Positions 61,025 to 64,000 of a stretch of DNA of 64,000 nt are shown piece by piece. Position numbers and translations under genes: made by a program. This stretch comes from Symbiodinium natans (Eukaryota > Sar > Dinophyceae > Suessiales > Symbiodiniaceae). Location: contig CAJNDS010002590.1 in assembly GCA_905221605.1 (NCBI GenBank), forward strand, positions 600,918 through 664,917. The letters are read 5' to 3'. Below the pieces are notes generated by a model, which was not told the origin of the DNA, made no database searches, and saw only the letters and a list, made by a program, of their open reading frames with translations. How positions within the stretch are numbered: position 1 is the stretch's first letter; the number at the start of each line of letters is the position of its first letter.

Positions 61025-61137
61025 ACTTGTGGCGAACCCTGGGATGCTCATTGGATCTTGGCAAGGCATTCGCGGAGGAAGATCGTCCACGTGCACCCGG
61101 GTTTCCGGTAAACCACGGGTGTCTTTTGATGTTTGCA
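61025..61137 (-). CDS. Possible protein-kinase C-lobe end exon
   Basis: After ATCTGGTCAG the minus strand reads GIANIKRHPWFTGNPG, with CCGG/GTGCAC as donor. I-[KR]-x-H-[PK]-W-F is the conserved last helix of AGC and CaM-type kinase domains. A following frame reads LPPRMPCQDPMSIPGFATSD to a stop. No catalytic motifs (HRD, DFG) are in view, so only a tentative assignment. The plus strand is also open. Confidence 0.35.
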
Positions 61138-61337
61138 ATGCCTGACCAGATGGGAGCCAGCACAGCAAGCAAACACCATCTGTCAACGAGCAAACCCGCG
61201 ACGCTGACCCAGGCCTCCTTCCTTCACTGCCAGTCGCTCCCCCGGAAGGGTGTGGCACAGGCCCTTCACCTATGCTCTGGCATGATCTGAGTCCTGCAAT
61301 GAAGCGGCAAGGTGTCGCAACTGTCCTCCACGCATAC

Positions 61338-61369
61338 CTCTGTCTCATTCCATCGCACCTGCCGCATAG
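61338..61369 (-). CDS. Micro-exon after a (CT)n tract: MRQVRWNETE
   Basis: On the minus strand a 75-base CT tract ends CTCTCACAG; 32 bases follow to GAG/GTATGC. Confidence 0.4.
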
Positions 61370-61373
61370 CTGT

Positions 61374-61402
61374 GAGAGAGCGAGAGAGCGAGAGAGCGAG
61401 AG

Positions 61403-61448
<46 letters not shown>
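61374..61448. repeat. (GA)n, i.e. (CT)n on the minus strand
   Basis: GAGAGCGAGAGAGC units then pure GA. Confidence 0.95.
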
Positions 61449-61451
<3 letters not shown>

Positions 61452-61659
61452 ACAACCGAGTGTCCCGACTACCGGGGCAGGCGCACAGCCAGGGGTTTCG
61501 CCCCCACGCCCCAAAGAAAGAAAGAAAATAAAGAAAGAGAGAAAGCCCCGGAGCCGTACATCCGAAGGCCTTGACCACTAGGCCCGAAAGTAAGCTAGGA
61601 ATGAAAGAGCTCCCTGCTTTGTTCGGCGTTATTCAGGAAACCGAACCGCCCCAAAAAAC

Positions 61660-61720
61660 AAGCCTACACCCTAAACCCTAAACCCTAAACCCCTGAACCC
61701 TGAACCCTATGGAGGGCATA
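61660..61720. repeat. CCCTAAA/CCCTGAA cluster
   Basis: About six heptamers; TTTAGGG-like words resume on the other strand near 61,780-61,870. Confidence 0.7.
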
Positions 61721-62100
61721 GGCGAATAGCTGGCTGCTGGCCGGCTGACCTAAGGGTCTGAGGGCTTTCGGGTCTTCGGGTTTTAGGGTCTGTGGGTTTC
61801 AGGGTAGCATCTTCTGTCTGGCTGGATAACGTAGATGTGAAGAGGGATTGGTTAGGGTTTTTGGGCTTAGGCAACCAGAGGGTTTAGGTCCCTAAACCTA
61901 TGGATCCATGCACGCCTTACTTAGGGATATGCCTCAAATCATACTAAGGATCCCTTTGTAATTGAAGGTACATTCCTTAACTAAGGTGGTATGCGCCGCT
62001 TCCAGCTAAGCTCCGCTTGCAAGCGCTGCCCAGGCCGCTTGGTTTGAAAAAAACATGTGGCTTTCAGAAGATTGGTGCTGTTGCCCCTCCAGGAGTTCAT

Positions 62101-62173
62101 GTTGGAAGAAGGGCTACCGTCTACCGTCTACCGTCTACCTCACGCAAGGCCGGCGGCAGATATGGAGGCTGAG
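62101..62173 (+). CDS. Candidate exon: TVYRLPHARPAADMEAE
   Basis: Ends GCTGAG/GTACGT, near consensus. The 5' part includes three TACCGTC repeats, so the start is uncertain. Confidence 0.4.
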
Positions 62174-62240
62174 GTACGTCCGTCATGGGGCCCTTTGAAG
62201 CGGCCCTTTTAATACCCCGGAAGTCTCAAGACCATCTCAG

Positions 62241-62338
62241 GCTGCCACGAGTCTCTCGAGATGAGCCGCGGGTCGGCATTCAGGGAGTGGACATCTGCCA
62301 TCTGATCTACCGGTCCTACCGCGATGAAATGATCGCTT
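62241..62338 (+). CDS. Exon: VGIQGVDICHLIYRSYRDEM
   Basis: After CATCTCAG: LPRVSRDEPR, the above, IA, then CTT/GTTGAA or a stop two codons later. Strong codon bias. Probably follows the 62,101 exon. Confidence 0.6.
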
Positions 62339-62785
62339 GTTGAAGCCTATAACCCTAGACAGAATTTTTGCAAGAACCCCCCAACAAATTAGAAAATAAT
62401 TACTATACTAATCCTTTTGTTGCCATTCAAAGGAAGGACATTTTTCAGATTTTGGAAGGGCTGCCAGCTCAGCACAACTGTTAACAGGGCCGGTAGACTC
62501 GGAGATGAGTGCTCTAGCCTGTGTCCATATGTGGGGATTGATCTACATGATGTGCTTCGGGTCTTCGTTCGCTCCACAACATGCCTGGCAATTCTACGGG
62601 GTACACGGACCTTGATGCAAGAAGTCGAGCTCGGATGCAAGTTGGAAAAATCTGTTTGAGTGAACCAGAATTCAGAAACAAACAAACAACAATAAATGTG
62701 CTCACTAGGTAGGAGTGAAACAAAAAAGAATCAAAGATGAAACAACAGAACTTTGTATTGCTTGTCCTTGAGCCAAAAATGGCTA

Positions 62786-62888
62786 CTCTCTCTCTCTCTC
62801 TCTCTCTGCATGCTAAGCCCCCCCGAAGGGGAGCCCCCCCAAGGGTGCGCAACGGCTACTCTCTCTCTCGCTCTCTTTGTACACAGAG

Positions 62889-62935
<47 letters not shown>

Positions 62936-62990
62936 ACACACACACACACACACAGACGGACGGACGGACGGATGGACGGACGGAGTAAGG
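62786..62990. repeat. Compound (CT)n, (GA)n, (CA)n and (GGAC)n
   Basis: CT at 62,786-62,806; GA 62,886-62,931; CA 62,932-62,955; GGAC/GGAT units 62,956-62,985. Interrupted by a unique CCCCCCGAAGGGGAG dyad. Confidence 0.95.
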
Positions 62991-63159
62991 CAAAGGTCCC
63001 GAAACCTGAAACCTGAGCAAAAACAGGACCACGCGGCTCCGGCTTCACGTCCAAATGGCAAAGACGCTTCTCCTCAAGCTTGGCCAAGGCCTCAAAAGGG
63101 ATCTTATGTCACGAAAAGAGGGGGGGTCTGAAGGGGCATAATCTGAATCCTATTCCCCT

Positions 63160-63200
63160 ATATAACTATATATATATATACATATATATATACATGTATG
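63160..63200. repeat. (TA)n
   Basis: TA with ACA/CATG interruptions. Confidence 0.9.
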
Positions 63201-63454
63201 TAATCCCTATACATGCCTTATAGCCCCTATGTACCTACATCGCCCCTACATAACCTTCTAAGGGTCCCTCAATAATCCCTTGAGGGTTTAGGGCTTAGGG
63301 TCTATGGGCCTATGGAGTCTATAGGGATGGAAGCATCAAAACACGAACCCCAAGCATCCCCCTCGCCCGGCCCGGAATAGGGAGGTAGTGATTGTTAACT
63401 CACACGACTAAACCCGAAACCGAAACCCGAAACCCTAAATCCTATTGACCAAGG

Positions 63455-63600
63455 AGAGCTTGCCACCTGAAGATGTTTTCAACGTTCATTGCCGCAGGCG
63501 AGATCGTGCTTCTGTAGCGACACATTCCACTTTCTACTTCATCTAAGCGCACAGCCGGCAGAAGTTGTGACAACCGGGGTGACTTTCGCTGATATCTTGG
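63455..63600 (+). CDS. Candidate exon(s) ending TFADILDEEYD
   Basis: Two pieces: ESLPPEDVFNVHC (63,452-63,500, before GCGAGA or read through) and EVVTTGVTFADILDEEYD, followed by a stop after a GCCGGCAG acceptor. Acidic C-terminus. Confidence 0.4.
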
Positions 63601-63722
63601 ATGAAGAATATGACTAACTCTCGACTACGAGGACTGGTTTACAAAGCCACGGACACGGTAGAGATGAATGCCCGCATCTGGCATGCACCAGAAGCCCAAC
63701 ACAGCCAAACAGATTTCTTGTA
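63601..63722 (+). CDS. Coding-like stretch: LVYKATDTVEMNARIWHAPE
   Basis: From MKNMTNSRLRG through the above to AQHSQTDFL and a stop. It overlaps the end of the previous candidate in another frame, so at most one of the two is right. Confidence 0.4.
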
Positions 63723-63787
63723 GGATCTCAATTCGGTTGTCAGAATACCATCAGAGTTTTACAGGGTTTAGGACGTTTGGGGATGTC

Positions 63788-63857
63788 CCCTGCAGGGGGC
63801 TCGGGAAGTCAGGCGCCCGCAGGAGGCCTCGACGATGTCCCGCATGCACGAGCGGAT
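63788..63857 (-). CDS. Exon: IRSCMRDIVEASCGRLTSRA
   Basis: After TAGTCCAG; nearly all codons end in G or C. The same frame upstream (63,860-63,985) is also protein-like: GRMEPEPSWDSKYTKASLPS. Confidence 0.5.
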
Positions 63858-64000
63858 CTGGACTAAGTTCAATCCTGGGCCAAAGAGGAGTGGACTGCTG
63901 TTGACAAGGGTTTTGGGGGGAGAGGGCAGGGAAGCCTTCGTATACTTGGAGTCCCAAGACGGCTCCGGTTCCATCCTTCCTGCCGACACGTCGATTCTCT

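Overview
This is nuclear DNA of an intron-rich protist. I read it as most likely a dinoflagellate of the Symbiodiniaceae type. The reasons are: (a) plant-type telomere-like motifs (TTTAGGG/CCCTAAA and decayed versions) scattered through nearly all non-coding sequence on both strands; (b) no bacterial-style long genes, but many 30-150 base coding-like islands bounded by AG and GT or GC, often AG followed by G; (c) strong preference for C or G at third codon positions in those islands; (d) abundant poly-C/poly-G runs and microsatellites. A chromerid alga is the main alternative.

No intact multi-kilobase reading frame exists. The longest open frames (39.0-40.6 kb, 60.0-60.7 kb, 26.6 kb) are microsatellite artefacts. 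The real content appears to be short exons. I called an exon only where the translation looks like protein, third positions are GC-biased, and at least one plausible splice site is present. No transcript or database was available, so boundaries, strand and exon joins are inferences, and some islands are open on both strands.

Layout. 0-7.3 kb: minus-strand multi-exon gene for a multi-pass membrane protein running off the left edge; five exons between 5,878 and about 3,975 are phase-compatible in order. 8-13.6 kb: mostly plus-strand exons, including one resembling the pore helix of a voltage-gated channel. 14-18.3 kb: minus-strand exons, one with a RING-H2-like core (C-x-H-x2-H-x2-C). 18.5-25.8 kb: mixed-strand exons and two compact open stretches. 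26.5-28 kb: C-rich degenerate repeats and (CATA)n. 28-41.5 kb: sparse exons amid AT, ATT and CA microsatellites. 41.8-46.5 kb: a MITE-like element, degenerate tandem repeats and a large inverted duplication. 46.5-48.9 kb: a decayed reverse transcriptase resembling Penelope-like elements, cut short by a minisatellite. 51.7-53.6 kb: an AT-rich island with two broken genes unlike their surroundings, possibly captured from a large DNA virus. 53.6-64 kb: more exons on both strands, a long CCCTAAA array, and (CT)n tracts that sit directly before candidate 3' splice sites.

The genes cannot be assembled into a pathway from sequence alone. Recurrent themes are membrane segments, RING/zinc motifs and possible channel, kinase and C2 fragments.
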